Shown here: positions 44,323 through 53,358 of the stretch, piece by piece
How the letters are laid out: each line of letters begins with the position of its first letter
How positions within the stretch are numbered: position 1 is the stretch's first letter
Assembly (NCBI GenBank): GCA_029780115.1
Contig: JAKOZG010000004.1
Location: 560,607-624,606 of the forward strand
Reading direction: 5' to 3'
DNA: 64,000 nt
DNA from: Thermotogota bacterium
GTDB taxonomy: Bacteria > Thermotogota > Thermotogae > Petrotogales > Petrotogaceae
Notes under the pieces: generated by a model
What the model was told of the DNA's origin: nothing
Database searches by the model: none
The model's input: the letters and a program-made list of their open reading frames with translations, nothing else
Position numbers and translations under genes: made by a program

Positions 44323-44425
44323 TAAAAAAGGCCCGTCTTCTTTAAAAACGGGCCAAAATTTGAAAATGAATTCTTCCGGGGACAGAACACTCCAGGAGGG
44401 AGGGTAACCTACAAAAGTGTTCTGT
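44323..44425 (-). ncRNA. Predicted small RNA with C-rich, anti-Shine-Dalgarno-like loop
   Basis: The intergenic region between rsmD and the alkaline phosphatase gene holds a complete transcription unit on the minus strand: a strong promoter, a transcript of about 103 nt and a terminator. The transcript begins with a hairpin of a perfect 10-bp stem (ACAGAACACT/AGTGTTCTGT, 44425-44416 and 44392-44383). The 23-base loop contains CCCTCCTCCTGG, complementary to GGAGG ribosome binding sites. A GGCCCG-stem terminator closes the 3' end. No start codon with a frame is present. It does not show SRP, 6S or tmRNA signatures. C-rich loops pairing to ribosome binding sites are known in staphylococcal sRNAs; homology to them is not claimed. 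Confidence 0.65.
44325..44355 (-). terminator. Terminator of the predicted small RNA
   Basis: Read on the minus strand, GGCCCGT (44355-44349) and ACGGGCC (44337-44331) form a stem with an 11-base loop followed by six T and then ATTT. There is no T-run on the plus side, so it acts mainly on minus-strand transcripts. Confidence 0.88.
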
Positions 44426-44431
44426 ATTTAG

Positions 44432-44459
44432 ATTATACATCATGAAATTTTTTTCTCAA
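44432..44459 (-). promoter_or_regulatory. Promoter of the predicted small RNA
   Basis: On the minus strand TTGAGA (44459-44454), a 16-base spacer and TATAAT (44437-44432) with TGATG before it. The start is expected at about 44425, exactly the first base of the 10-bp stem. Confidence 0.8.
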
Positions 44460-44521
44460 AGTCTAATGTCAGGCAAATAATTTCATATAATCTTAGTTAT
44501 AGCAAACTAGATCAGTTTATT

Positions 44522-45724
44522 TCAAAAAATCTCAAAAACAGAGAAAATCTCATTATTTTTTATAAAATAAACATTTCGTGAAATATTTGAGAATAGAGGC
44601 ACATAATCTATCGTATGACCAAAGCTACTCCAATTTATACCTGCAAGGTTGTTTAAATAATCGTAATAGTATTTCACAATCTCAGATTGGTAGGAAAGAG
44701 TCTTTGAAGAGCTTTTAGAAATATAAAAGTAATTTTTCAAATCAACATTTAAATTTAGCCTTTTTGAAAAATCTTCGTAGTTGTCGGTGGTGTTCAAAAT
44801 ATCTACAAATTTTTCATATGAGAAACCATAATTTTTAATTTTATTTAGGGATATGAAACCGTTCCCTAAGGTTAGGCCTCCAGTAGCATGGTCTGCTGTG
44901 ACAATGATTAGTGTATCATTGGGATGTTGTTTTAAAAAATCTAAAGCCACTTTTACAGAATCATCAAAATCTATAATTTCTTTTATGAGAGAAATTGTAT
45001 CATGTGCATGAGCAGCATGATCTATTCTTCCTCCTTCTATAATAATAAAAAACTGATCATTTCCAAATTTCTTTATCGCATAAGATAAAGTATCCGCCAA
45101 AGGAACCCTATCTTCATTGTCAGTGAGAAAAGGAAAATTGCCATAATATAGTACAATTAATTCTTTTCCTATGTATGGACCATTTTTTAAGGTTTCAGAA
45201 TATTGATACCCATATTTTTCAGCCTCTTGTTTGTTGAAGTAAGCTTTTCCTCCACCAATAAATAAATCAAAATTACTTTGTAAGAGATACCCCACTATTT
45301 CGTTTCTGCTAGTTCTTTCATCAACAAATGCATATGCCCCTGCAGGTGTTGCATCTACAAGTGTATTTGTTGATATAACGCCAATTTTATAGCCTTTTTC
45401 TTTAAGTTGATATGTAATTGGAGAGAGGTTAGCCCCCAATGAGTCTTTATTTATTCTATTATTATAAGTTTTTTCGCCTGATAAAATGGCTGTTATAGCC
45501 GCTGCAGAATCAGTAACTCCATTTAGAGAAGATGTTTCAACAATTGAAAAATAAGGTAATTTGAAAACATTCAAACCTCTATTAGTTGTGCTTTCTTTAT
45601 ACATATTTGCTAATTGCAAATGAGGAAGTCCCATGCCATCTGCAATGAAAAGAAAAATAAATTTGTAAGAAAATGAAAAAACAAAAATCAAAATAAAGAC
45701 AACAAAAGTTAATATCTTTTTCAC
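44522..45724 (-). CDS. phoA: Secreted alkaline phosphatase
   Basis: A 400-residue alkaline phosphatase with signal peptide (KKILTFVVFILIFVFSFSY). The metal/nucleophile motifs are IADGMG, the nucleophile Ser in GVTDSAAAITAI, the Asp/His pair region GGRIDHAAHAHD and ADHATGG. It releases phosphate from monoesters outside the cytoplasm. GTG 45724 follows GGGAGAGGATATCC; the longer frame starting at 45802 would translate the palindromic repeat and is rejected. It is separated from the upstream zincin gene by a 95-base gap holding that repeat. Gene symbol is by family. Confidence 0.9.
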   Translation of the reverse strand: MKKILTFVVFILIFVFSFSYKFIFLFIADGMGLPHLQLANMYKESTTNRGLNVFKLPYFSIVETSSLNGVTDSAAAITAILSGEKTYNNRINKDSLGANLSPITYQLKEKGYKIGVISTNTLVDATPAGAYAFVDERTSRNEIVGYLLQSNFDLFIGGGKAYFNKQEAEKYGYQYSETLKNGPYIGKELIVLYYGNFPFLTDNEDRVPLADTLSYAIKKFGNDQFFIIIEGGRIDHAAHAHDTISLIKEIIDFDDSVKVALDFLKQHPNDTLIIVTADHATGGLTLGNGFISLNKIKNYGFSYEKFVDILNTTDNYEDFSKRLNLNVDLKNYFYISKSSSKTLSYQSEIVKYYYDYLNNLAGINWSSFGHTIDYVPLFSNISRNVYFIKNNEIFSVFEIF

Positions 45725-45751
45725 GGATATCCTCTCCCAATGTTTTCTGGT

Positions 45752-45811
45752 TGTAGAGACCACCCACATGGGTGTCTCCTGTTTTAGACGCGCAGGTTGC
45801 ACGTTTCTACA
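45752..45811. repeat. 60-bp palindromic element, copy 1 (TGTAGA...TCTACA)
   Basis: The element has perfect 6-bp terminal inverted repeats and two internal hairpins (around ACCCACATGGGT and GACGCGCAGGTTGCACGT), so it can fold into a three-way structure. A diverged full-length copy in opposite strand orientation lies at 53359-53419. No target-site duplication is visible. Such small palindromic elements resemble non-autonomous MITE/REP-type repeats. It lies 27 bases upstream of the phoA start. Confidence 0.75.
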
Positions 45812-45819
45812 CGATTAAA

Positions 45820-46644
45820 TCAAAACTTTTTTATTATATTTTCAAATTCTTTATCATCAAGAGACTTGTAGTTTTTTAATATAAACCTTTCCAATTCAAA
45901 AATTCTTTCTTGGTCATAGTTGAAATATTCGAGAAAATTAATTACACTCTTCCCGTAAGGTTCATAGTAAAATCCAACAGTTTTAAGTTCTAACTCTTTT
46001 AAATATCTATATCTTGAAAAAGATCTAAGAAAAAGCACAGAGTTAACTTCACATAGCAATTCATGCCAAGTACTGTTAGCATCAGCTTTAACTTGATATC
46101 CAAAAAAGTAATGAGACAATTCGTGAGCCAAATCCTTAAAAGAACTTATTATATAGACATTTGGTAAAATTTGAAATGATCTGTACATTTCTAAATGCAA
46201 AATGTATACTTTTTCTTCAATTGGTCCAATGTTGTGTAAAAAGCTAGATACGTCTTTTACTTTAGCTTCAAGCCATTTTCTATTGTAATAATAATTATCA
46301 AATTTGAATAAATTATGAGAATCCTTATAAAATACCATTGCAGATGATTTTCTGTTTTGTTTTTGAATCAAGTTTTCTCCTTTTTGCATCCTTAAAGGAC
46401 TATTGATTATATTTAAGATTTGTATATCATGATAAGGCAATTTGTAATAGAAAAAGAATTTGTTATTATTAAAATCAAAAGATAGTTCGTCAAATAACAA
46501 AATGTTTGTGTATCCTGATGAAAATATTATAATTTGTCCTTTTTTTTCTAAAGTAAAAGTTATTGGAAAAAATAAAAAGAAAATTATCAAAGAAAAAAAT
46601 ATGAAAAATAAAAGATATCTAGTTTTAAAAACATTAGATTGCAT
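45820..46644 (-). CDS. Membrane-anchored zinc metalloprotease-like protein
   Basis: A 274-residue protein with one N-terminal membrane segment (about 10-31) and an extracytoplasmic domain. The zincin motif HELSH (174-178) sits in FKDLAHELSHYFFGYQ, and E195 or E199 in WHELLCEVNS is a likely third ligand, the gluzincin layout. Substrate unknown. ATG 46644 has AGAGTG upstream. It lies between lgt and phoA, 20 bases after lgt. Confidence 0.68.
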   Translation of the reverse strand: MQSNVFKTRYLLFFIFFSLIIFFLFFPITFTLEKKGQIIIFSSGYTNILLFDELSFDFNNNKFFFYYKLPYHDIQILNIINSPLRMQKGENLIQKQNRKSSAMVFYKDSHNLFKFDNYYYNRKWLEAKVKDVSSFLHNIGPIEEKVYILHLEMYRSFQILPNVYIISSFKDLAHELSHYFFGYQVKADANSTWHELLCEVNSVLFLRSFSRYRYLKELELKTVGFYYEPYGKSVINFLEYFNYDQERIFELERFILKNYKSLDDKEFENIIKKF

Positions 46645-46664
46645 ATTTACACTCTTTCTAAAGC

Positions 46665-47567
46665 TTATATTGTCGATTTCTTTTTGTCCTGTTTAAGAGA
46701 TTTCCTTCTCAGAGAAATGAACATAAAAACACCTATGATGATTAATAACATACTTAGTATAACAGCTACTCTGAAGTTTCCAATATATAAACTGTCTATT
46801 CTTAATAGTTCAATTGGGATACGCCCTACCGAATAAAGTATTAAGTATAGAGCAGTAACTTCGCCGTAATTTTCTCTTTTATTCCTTATATAATAAAAAA
46901 GAATTAAAAAAACAATTAGATCCCAAAAAGATTCATACAAAAAAGTAGGATGAAAAAATTCATAATTTTGATATTCCGGCATTCTGTGCTCTGGAGCTAC
47001 GTACATTTTCCAGGGGAGGCTTGTAGGACGCCCATAGGCCTCGTGATTAAAAAAATTCCCCCATCTTCCAATTGATTGAGACAGAGGCAGCACAAATGTA
47101 AATAAATCCAAACCCTGGAGAAACGTAAAAGTACAATTCTTTTTGAAGTGGCTATATAGAAAGACAACCAAGAAAGCAGCTAAGATTGCCCCATGTATTG
47201 CTAGTCCACCCTCCCAAATTTTAAAAATATCTCTCAAGTTATGAGAGAAGTACGAAAAGTTAAAGACAACATAATACAATCTCGACCCTATAATTCCAAA
47301 TATTATACCCAATGAAAGAGCGATAAAAAAATCATCTTCACTAATATTTTCTCTTTTGGCCTCTCTTTCACCAATATATGTTGCTAAAAGGATAGCGATA
47401 GCTATTAACAAACCGTACCATCTTATTTCTAGAGATCCAATTTTGATAAGGACAGGATCAACATACCATTCACCCGAAAAACTTTTTGGTAAAATTGTTA
47501 TACAAACTAAGAAAAAAGCAGCTAATGAAATCCAAAGAACATTGAAAAAAACTTTATCTTTTTTCAT
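46665..47567 (-). CDS. lgt: Prolipoprotein diacylglyceryl transferase
   Basis: A 300-residue enzyme with about seven membrane segments that adds diacylglycerol to the lipobox cysteine. It shows WYGLLIA, GRLYYV, IWEGGLAIHGAI (catalytic HG region) and the GRWGNFFNHEAYG signature. ATG follows GGTGATTCT. It lies 23 bases downstream of recG in the same operon. Confidence 0.94.
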   Translation of the reverse strand: MKKDKVFFNVLWISLAAFFLVCITILPKSFSGEWYVDPVLIKIGSLEIRWYGLLIAIAILLATYIGEREAKRENISEDDFFIALSLGIIFGIIGSRLYYVVFNFSYFSHNLRDIFKIWEGGLAIHGAILAAFLVVFLYSHFKKNCTFTFLQGLDLFTFVLPLSQSIGRWGNFFNHEAYGRPTSLPWKMYVAPEHRMPEYQNYEFFHPTFLYESFWDLIVFLILFYYIRNKRENYGEVTALYLILYSVGRIPIELLRIDSLYIGNFRVAVILSMLLIIIGVFMFISLRRKSLKQDKKKSTI

Positions 47568-47590
47568 AGAATCACCTTTATAGTAAAAAT

Positions 47591-49936
47591 TTATAAAACA
47601 TTGATTAGTTCTATAGAATCACCATATCTAATTTTTAATTCACTTTTTAATCTTTCTAACTTTTTAAGTTCATCTGGTACCACTAAAAATTGCTCTACCA
47701 TTCTTCTTGATTGTTCTATTATAGAAAAATCTTCTACTAAATCTAAAAATTTAAATTCAGGTATTCCATGTTGCTCTACTCCAAAGAATTTACCTGGTCC
47801 CCTCCATTTTAAATCTATTTCTGCTACCTTGAAGCCATCATTTGTTTTAGAAAAAGCAGATAATTTTTGCCTAGTTTCTTGGTTTATTTTTTTGTCTAAG
47901 ATTAGAAAGCAATAAGATTGTTTTTTCCCTCTACCTACCCTTCCCCTTAATTGGTGTAGCTGAGATAATCCGAATCTATCAGGATGTTCAATCACCATCA
48001 CTGTAGCGTTGGGAACGTCTATACCTACCTCTACTACAGATGTAGCAACTAATATATTATATTCTTTTTTCATAAATTTGTCCATAATTTCATTTTTTTC
48101 TGTGGAGGGCAGTTTACCGTGCAAAAGTCCAACTTTGTATTCTTTAAAAACTTCAGTTAATTTCTCATACATTTCTGTAGCGTTTTTTAAGTCCAAAGCT
48201 TCAGATTCTTCAACTAATGGATAAATGAAAAAAGCCTGGTTATTTTGTGATAATTCTTGCTTTACGAATTTATAAACGCTTTCAATATTTGAATCAGGAA
48301 CTAAATAAGTTTTAATAGGTCTTCTTCCTTTTGGCATCTCATCTAAAATACTAACATCCATATCTCCATAGAAAGTCATTGCCAAAGTTCTTGGAATAGG
48401 TGTAGCTGTCATGACTAGAATATCAGGTTGGTTACCTTTTTTTATCAACTGAAGTCTCTGATTAACTCCAAATCTTTGTTGTTCATCTATAACTACAAAT
48501 CCCAGTTTTTTAAATTCCACATCTTCCTGGATAAGCGCATGAGTACCTATTATTACATCAATTTCTCCATTTTTTAATCTTTCTTTGATTGCCAGTTTGT
48601 CATTTTCTTTCGTCTCCCCTATTAATAGCTCGGTTATTAATCCTAAAGGTTCTAAATCTTTAGATATTCTATTGAATTGTTGTTTTGCTAAAACGGAAGT
48701 TGGTACCATAATAGCTGATTGATAACCGGCTTCGCATACATCGATTACTGCTAATTCAGAAACAACAGTTTTACCAGAACCAACATCTCCCTGTAAAAGC
48801 CTATTCATAGGATAATAAGAAATCAAATCATTTTTAATCTCTTCATAGCATCTTTTTTGAGCATCTGTTAATTCAAAATCTAGTATATCAATAAATTTTT
48901 GAGATAATTCTCCTTTAATTTGTTTACCTTCAGTTTTTTTATTTTCTTTCAATTTTAATTTAACATAAATAATAGCTAGTTCGAAAAGTATAGCTTCTTC
49001 ATACTTTAAAGAATAGATTGCCCTATCTTTATGGTAGAAACTTAAGGGAAAATGCAGCCCTTTTAGACGCTTCTTTAAAGTCAATAAATTGAATTCTTCA
49101 ATAAATTCGTTTGGTAAGAACTCTTCTAGAAAAAAGGTTTGTTTGATAACTTCTCTTGAAATATTTCTCATAGAATTTTGAGTTAATCCAGAAGTTAAAG
49201 GATAAACAGGCAATATTTCTTTCTTAAAATCTTCTGTTGAATTTAACACTTGAAAATCAGGTGAATTCATTTGCTTCAACCCGAAAGAATACTCAATCTT
49301 TCCATAAAAAGCTGCTAATGTACCTTTCGATAAATATTTTTTTAGGTAAGTCCGATTAAAAAAAGTTACCCTAATAACACCTGTGTCGTCTTCTACTGAA
49401 TAGTTCAGGATTGTAAGATCTTTGTTTACTTTTACTTCTTCATAATTAACAATTTTACCAATAATAACAACTTTATCACCATCTTTAGCGTTGAAAATTT
49501 TTGTAACTTTTCTTCTATCTTCGTAGTCTCTAGGAGGGAAATAAAAAAAATCGTTTAGAGATTCAATCCCCATTTTTCTTAATAATTCAGCTCTTTTGGG
49601 TCCAACATTTTTTATATATTTTATGTCAGTAAATAAACTGAGTTTTTTTTCTGGTGAATCATTTATTTCATCGATTAAAAACCTTTCTTTTATTAATACT
49701 ATATACTTTTTTATGTTTTCGAGTATCTTTTGACGTTGGTTTTCATCGAATGCTTGGAGTGCGTTTGCATAACTTAGCAATTTTTTAATGTCTTCAAAAA
49801 GGCCGTTTTCTTTTATCTCTTTTATATTATTTTTCGCAATGCTATAAAAACTTGGGAAGATATCTTCCCAAGTTTTTACCTTTTTTTCTTTTAGAAGAAT
49901 AATATATTCAAAGGAATCAAGAATTTCTTCAATCAT
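47591..49936 (-). CDS. recG: ATP-dependent DNA helicase RecG
   Basis: A 781-residue branch-migrating helicase for stalled forks and recombination intermediates. An extra N-terminal helical region (about 1-105), as in Thermotoga RecG, precedes the wedge OB domain. Helicase motifs include QGDVGSGKT, VIDEQQRFG (the RecG form of DEAD/H), TATPIPRTL, and QLRGRVGRGK. The ATG follows AGGAG. It sits between the small 83-residue membrane protein gene and lgt. Confidence 0.95.
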   Translation of the reverse strand: MIEEILDSFEYIILLKEKKVKTWEDIFPSFYSIAKNNIKEIKENGLFEDIKKLLSYANALQAFDENQRQKILENIKKYIVLIKERFLIDEINDSPEKKLSLFTDIKYIKNVGPKRAELLRKMGIESLNDFFYFPPRDYEDRRKVTKIFNAKDGDKVVIIGKIVNYEEVKVNKDLTILNYSVEDDTGVIRVTFFNRTYLKKYLSKGTLAAFYGKIEYSFGLKQMNSPDFQVLNSTEDFKKEILPVYPLTSGLTQNSMRNISREVIKQTFFLEEFLPNEFIEEFNLLTLKKRLKGLHFPLSFYHKDRAIYSLKYEEAILFELAIIYVKLKLKENKKTEGKQIKGELSQKFIDILDFELTDAQKRCYEEIKNDLISYYPMNRLLQGDVGSGKTVVSELAVIDVCEAGYQSAIMVPTSVLAKQQFNRISKDLEPLGLITELLIGETKENDKLAIKERLKNGEIDVIIGTHALIQEDVEFKKLGFVVIDEQQRFGVNQRLQLIKKGNQPDILVMTATPIPRTLAMTFYGDMDVSILDEMPKGRRPIKTYLVPDSNIESVYKFVKQELSQNNQAFFIYPLVEESEALDLKNATEMYEKLTEVFKEYKVGLLHGKLPSTEKNEIMDKFMKKEYNILVATSVVEVGIDVPNATVMVIEHPDRFGLSQLHQLRGRVGRGKKQSYCFLILDKKINQETRQKLSAFSKTNDGFKVAEIDLKWRGPGKFFGVEQHGIPEFKFLDLVEDFSIIEQSRRMVEQFLVVPDELKKLERLKSELKIRYGDSIELINVL

Positions 49937-49950
49937 TTTTAAACTCCTAT

Positions 49951-50202
49951 TCAGTCTTTAATTTTTTCTATTAATATTTTACCATCTTTTTTATACATTT
50001 TATAGCCATTGAGAGTTATTTCTTTAATCTTTCCTTCTTTTATAAAAGGTTGTATTTTTGCTAAAGAAGAATTCCCAATATAAAAATCCTTTAGATTACC
50101 TTCCAAAGCTTCTCCATATGATTTAACTTTTAAATAAACAGAATAAACAATTAAAAACCAACTTAAAGAAAAGAATAGCAAAAAAACCATTACTTTATTC
50201 AT
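49951..50202 (-). CDS. Small single-pass membrane protein
   Basis: An 83-residue protein with an N-terminal membrane helix (about 4-26) and a charged C-terminus. The ATG overlaps the stop of the O-antigen-ligase-like gene (ATGA), which supports it as a real coupled gene. No family is recognised. It may be exported with the C-terminus outside. Confidence 0.65.
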   Translation of the reverse strand: MNKVMVFLLFFSLSWFLIVYSVYLKVKSYGEALEGNLKDFYIGNSSLAKIQPFIKEGKIKEITLNGYKMYKKDGKILIEKIKD

Positions 50203-52853
50203 AACAAAACACTTCTTCTCTGAAAAAATTCGTATTCGTTTAAAAAACTGTCTATCCTTTGTTGATACATTAAATAAGTTTGAGAATTCTCATTTTTTAG
50301 CTGATTGTAATATTGATAAACTCTTTGATAATTTTCAACAACCGCCTCAACTAACCGAAGTTTAGTGTCTCTCTCACTTAAGGTTAGATAAATTTCAGAC
50401 AAAAGAGTTAACGAATCATCTGGAATTCCGCGAAATTTTTTTGCCATATAATAATTTGCCGTTCCATCTTTTTGAGTAATCTCTATTATTTTTTCTATAA
50501 CCTCATTTTCAGGGTATATATCTAAACACTCTGCGGTAAGCAAGAGGTATTCGAAATATATATTTTCCCACTCAGGAATATTGTTCCAGCCTCCTGGAAT
50601 AATGTAAATTGTTTGTTGCATCCAATGATGGAAGTTGTTATACGCTTCTAATTGAAGTTTTTCAACATTTGGGAGTATATGGCTGTCAGATGGAATGAAT
50701 CCTTTTAATTGTTCGGATAGAACTACGATATTGTAATACATTTTTCCTATAAGTCTGTAGGCATTTTTTTCATTGAATGATATAAAAGAATATTCTAATT
50801 GGTTTATCATATCATAAAAGGTCTGGATCCTAAGAATTAAAGATTTCGCGCTGTCATTGATGTCAGTAGTACTATCTTTGTAGATAATCTCCACCGTATC
50901 CCTCAAGACATCGTCAGGAAAAGGCATTAAATCTATAGTGCCTTCGAATTTTGAAATCATAAATTTGTATTCATCAAGTTCTGAGCTAAAAATTTTTGGA
51001 AGATCTTCATATCTTAGATTGTTCAAACGAACATCGGATGGAAATAACTGAGCTAAATAAAAAGCTGATCTTCCATAATTACGATTCTTACTTAACGATT
51101 TGAGAAAGTAATTGAATGATTGTTCATAGCTTTGAAGTAATTTATTTTCATAATTTGCTTTGATTTCTTGATACTTTTTTATTTCAGATTCAATTTTTGC
51201 AATATTTTGGGTTATTTTGTTGTATTCGGTGGAATTAAAAGGATAATTACGTAGTTGATTTTGCTGAATATTTTTTTGAATTTCAAGTTGAGTTAATATA
51301 TTGGGGACTTGATTTTGAGAAACATCCAAAGACAAAAGCATCTCATTGTAATGAGAATTTGCAACAACATAGTATGCTTCCGATAATGATTCACTAAATT
51401 TAAAATAACACGAAACTAAAGCTACTACTAACATCAAAATAACAAATACATAACTTTTCTTAATCTTTAAAGATTTAATTTTTGGATTGAATTGTTCGGA
51501 TACTGCAACTGATAGAATAAAAACGCTTAAGGTAATATTAGGTTGAAGATGAAATGCAAATTCTGTGAAAGCATGTATGATCATTACTACAGCTGACCAA
51601 CCAAACAAAGGAAAAAGTAAATTTTTATTATCATTATCTTGTTCATGTTTTAGTACCTTAAAATAAATAAATACAAGACTTAAGATCATCATTATTATTG
51701 AAAGAAAGCCAAATATACCAGTTTCACCTAAAACTTGAAGATAATCATTATGAGCACTTTTAAAATTACACCAGGCAGACAAAAACCTCTCAGGATTCCC
51801 TTCTTGAACCTGTGCAAGGTAATGAAGCGAATAAACAGAATATGTGTTAATTCCGCTACCTATAAAAAAATGGTTTCTATGATTTTTATCGTTAAATTGC
51901 TTTACTGCGGAAAGCCATGACAAGATCCTATCGTTCCATGAAGAAACAGAGGTCAAAGCTGCTAACCTTTCTGTTGCGGTCACTTTTCCTCCTTTACTGA
52001 AAGGAGTTTCAAAACTAAACATTACGATTAAAAATAAAATAACACTGAAAACCAATAATGTCCATATCTTAAATTCTTTTGTTTTTGCATATGATTTTAA
52101 AGAGTCTTTCTTGTTCGAAATAAGAAAACTAATAATTGAAAATACTAATCCTATAAAAGTGGCAAAGTATATTGTTCGAGTTTGAGTAAGTAAAATCACC
52201 CAGAACATTAGAAAAACATTTCCTAAAGAAAATATCCTAGTGTATATTTTTGTATCTTTTCTTAAGGTAAAATAGATAGAAATCGGTAACAGTTGAGCTA
52301 AATAATCAGATACAAAATTAGGATTGCCTATCGTGGTGCGCAGCGTGATCCTTCGAGAAGGATCACCGTACTGACCAAAGAATAAATCGAAACCCAAAAA
52401 CTTATTTAAAAGTCCATCAAAAGCAATAATGGTACCAGTTATTGTAAACATGAAAAGACCAATTTCTATAAATTTAAAGTTTTCACCAAACCTTGAGGAA
52501 ACTAAATATGAAAATAATACTATTAAGGCCAGGTAAAAGGCGGTTCCAGCTGAAGTACTTAAATAGTATTTATTTTCTAGATAAACAGAAATCAATGATA
52601 AAAACGCAGATATACAAAACATAAACAGGAATACATGTGCTGATGAGTATTTAAGTTCGAAAGATATGGAATAATATTTGACCAAATAATAAAATAAAAT
52701 AATAAACAAAAATATAGAAAAAACAAAATGTTTTTGAGTAGAGTATTCATATACAAATTTTGGGATCATTAAGAAAGGAATCAAAAGAAACAAAAGTATC
52801 ATTAGTATGATGTCATTTGGTAAATTAATTTTTTCTTTTGAGATATCTTTCAA
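50199..52853 (-). CDS. O-antigen ligase/polymerase-like protein with C-terminal TPR region
   Basis: An 884-residue protein. The first 480 residues have about 10-12 membrane segments and the Wzy_C/WaaL pattern, with GDPSRRITLRTTIGNPNF and the large outer loop containing IGSGINTYSVYSLHY and SAHNDYLQVLGETG. The remaining 400 residues are soluble and helical with TPR-like spacing. The family joins or polymerises polysaccharide repeat units; with the SLBB exporter it suggests surface polysaccharide synthesis. TTG start behind GCGGGGAGGATCAG. Expression probably starts near 53127, giving a long leader. Confidence 0.85.
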   Translation of the reverse strand: MKDISKEKINLPNDIILMILLFLLIPFLMIPKFVYEYSTQKHFVFSIFLFIILFYYLVKYYSISFELKYSSAHVFLFMFCISAFLSLISVYLENKYYLSTSAGTAFYLALIVLFSYLVSSRFGENFKFIEIGLFMFTITGTIIAFDGLLNKFLGFDLFFGQYGDPSRRITLRTTIGNPNFVSDYLAQLLPISIYFTLRKDTKIYTRIFSLGNVFLMFWVILLTQTRTIYFATFIGLVFSIISFLISNKKDSLKSYAKTKEFKIWTLLVFSVILFLIVMFSFETPFSKGGKVTATERLAALTSVSSWNDRILSWLSAVKQFNDKNHRNHFFIGSGINTYSVYSLHYLAQVQEGNPERFLSAWCNFKSAHNDYLQVLGETGIFGFLSIIMMILSLVFIYFKVLKHEQDNDNKNLLFPLFGWSAVVMIIHAFTEFAFHLQPNITLSVFILSVAVSEQFNPKIKSLKIKKSYVFVILMLVVALVSCYFKFSESLSEAYYVVANSHYNEMLLSLDVSQNQVPNILTQLEIQKNIQQNQLRNYPFNSTEYNKITQNIAKIESEIKKYQEIKANYENKLLQSYEQSFNYFLKSLSKNRNYGRSAFYLAQLFPSDVRLNNLRYEDLPKIFSSELDEYKFMISKFEGTIDLMPFPDDVLRDTVEIIYKDSTTDINDSAKSLILRIQTFYDMINQLEYSFISFNEKNAYRLIGKMYYNIVVLSEQLKGFIPSDSHILPNVEKLQLEAYNNFHHWMQQTIYIIPGGWNNIPEWENIYFEYLLLTAECLDIYPENEVIEKIIEITQKDGTANYYMAKKFRGIPDDSLTLLSEIYLTLSERDTKLRLVEAVVENYQRVYQYYNQLKNENSQTYLMYQQRIDSFLNEYEFFQRRSVLL

Positions 52854-52868
52854 TTCTGATCCTCCCCG

Positions 52869-52896
52869 CTTATATTTAAAATCTTATATTTAAAAA
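52869..52896. repeat. Tandem 14-bp repeat upstream of the O-antigen ligase-like gene
   Basis: Two adjacent copies of CTTATATTTAAAAT/A, seen on the minus strand as TTTTAAATATAAG twice, just before the ribosome binding site. Only one base differs. It may be a replication slippage product in AT-rich DNA. Confidence 0.6.
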
Positions 52897-53133
52897 TTTA
52901 TAGATTTCAAGAAGCTCTGTAAATTGAAGTCTTTTTACTAAAGATCTTCTAAGAAATGGCCTAATTCTTGCTAATTTATGATGAATTCACTTATTTACTC
53001 CATTGCACAGAAAAAGATTAAGTAAGGGAACATTCTGATAACCAGAGAAAAACCAAAACTTCTATTAAGTTCGGCATTTTGACCAAAATAAAAATAGATA
53101 TTACTCTCAGAAGCTTTGTTTATAAACTTTTAT

Positions 53134-53139
53134 ATTATA
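53134..53139 (-). promoter_or_regulatory. Probable -10 of the O-antigen ligase operon
   Basis: The minus strand reads TTGGTATAAT, an extended -10, but has no clear -35. A transcript starting near 53127 would have a leader of about 270 bases. Nothing else is seen in the leader apart from the 14-bp tandem repeat. Confidence 0.5.
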
Positions 53140-53215
53140 CCAAATATTTACCAAACTTTGATCTTTACCTTTTTATTGAATCTATTTTATAGAAATGAAT
53201 ATTTTTAGTTACGAT

Positions 53216-53244
53216 TTGACATTTTAGAATTTTTGGTTTAAAAT
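53216..53244 (+). promoter_or_regulatory. Promoter of the marR-ABC exporter operon
   Basis: TTGACA (53216-53221), a 17-base spacer and TAAAAT (53239-53244). The transcription start would be near 53251, inside the perfect palindrome at 53249-53270, leaving a leader of almost 300 bases before the marR start. Confidence 0.82.
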
Positions 53245-53248
53245 AATA

Positions 53249-53270
53249 AATAGTTAGCTTGCTAACTATT
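53249..53270. promoter_or_regulatory. Perfect palindrome, probable MarR operator
   Basis: AATAGTTAGC and GCTAACTATT are perfect 10-bp arms around TT, at the predicted transcription start of the marR operon. MarR dimers bind such 18-22 bp palindromes, so autorepression relieved by a drug-like ligand is expected. A half site (AATAGTTA) recurs near 53286-53293. Confidence 0.8.
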
Positions 53271-53358
53271 TTTTGATTTAAATTTTTAAAAAATAGTTAT
53301 TAGGTTTACAGACGAACATTTCATTTACAATTTAATAGGCTAAGCAATTCATCAGAAT

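Noticed and set aside
44323-44425. SRP RNA (4.5S) at the small RNA position
   Set aside because: The conserved domain IV GGTCAGGTCCGGAAGGAAGCA-like core is absent and the loop is C-rich.
45725-45802. N-terminal extension of the alkaline phosphatase from base 45802
   Set aside because: It would translate the palindromic repeat and place a signal peptide about 26 residues inside the protein; GTG 45724 with a good ribosome binding site is preferred.
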